Notes under the pieces: generated by a model
The model's input: only the letters and a program-made list of their open reading frames with translations
Told to the model about the DNA's origin: nothing
Databases searched by the model: none
From: JBGPFS01 sp041483455
GTDB lineage: Bacteria > Chloroflexota > Limnocylindria > Limnocylindrales > CSP1-4
Assembly: GCA_041483455.1 (NCBI GenBank)
Contig: JBGPFS010000057.1
Span: 1 to 12,158, forward strand
Direction of reading: 5' to 3'
Length of the DNA: 12,158 nucleotides
Shown: piece after piece, positions 12,076 through 12,158 of the stretch
How the letters are laid out: each line of letters opens with the position of its first letter
Numbering within the stretch: position 1 is the stretch's first letter
Program-made: the position numbers and the translations under genes

Positions 12076-12158
12076 TCAGGGCGCCTTGACCGGCAGCCCG
12101 TCGCGGTAGCCCGCCATGATCATCACGGGTGTCCCGTCGACCACCCCGATCACGACGC
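12076..12158 (-). CDS. 3' fragment of a leftward gene (array gene 6), unknown function
   Basis: The last 27 codons of a leftward gene, ending VVDGTPVMIMAGYRDGLPVKAP and a TGA at 12078-12076. The Val-Val-Asp-Gly-Thr-Pro-Val pattern and alternating strand residues look like real protein, and the stop lies the expected short distance from a repeat copy. The start is beyond the window, so neither function nor export signal can be judged. Confidence 0.55.
   Translation of the reverse strand, partial: VVIGVVDGTPVMIMAGYRDGLPVKAP

Overview
The window is high-GC DNA with tightly packed genes. The protein style (short lipoproteins, many ECF-type regulators, GTG starts, leaderless-looking promoters) suggests a Chloroflexota lineage such as the Limnocylindria group, or possibly an actinobacterium. 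This is a guess from sequence character; there is no marker gene to prove it.

Left part (1-3266): the edge holds the first 17 codons of a leftward gene whose N-terminus resembles NuoE/NuoF-type diaphorase subunits. A Phd/VapC-type toxin-antitoxin pair runs rightward (157-845). A leftward pair follows: a formate dehydrogenase catalytic subunit (3266-1341) and a RidA-family protein (1299-907). The formate dehydrogenase is read through an in-frame UGA at 3003-3005. Its context, Cys-Asn-Arg-Thr-UGA-His-Ala-Pro-Ser-Val-Ala-Gly, is the selenocysteine site of FdhF-type enzymes, and a textbook bacterial SECIS hairpin with a GGUCU loop lies directly downstream. The enzyme starts about 52 residues later than E. 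coli FdhF and so lacks the N-terminal [4Fe-4S] domain. That domain may be supplied by a separate subunit.

Middle part (3267-7503): a membrane-anchored protein of unknown function, a 26-codon remnant of a GYD-domain gene, a strong hairpin, a secreted protein with a structured 5' leader, and a rightward ECF sigma factor overlapping a membrane-anchored, anti-sigma-like protein with a duplicated external domain.

Right part (7504-12158): six successive genes (four leftward, one of them cut by the window edge; two rightward). Every gene-to-gene junction, plus the left border, carries one copy of a roughly 25-bp repeat, always in the same orientation and always ending in the invariant octamer AATGTCAC. 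Nothing like it was seen in the left 7.5 kb. Five of the six products are visible in full and all five look exported or membrane-anchored. The one-gene-one-repeat layout resembles an integron-type cassette array read on the minus strand, but the repeat does not show the canonical attC core. This array is the most unusual thing in the window.
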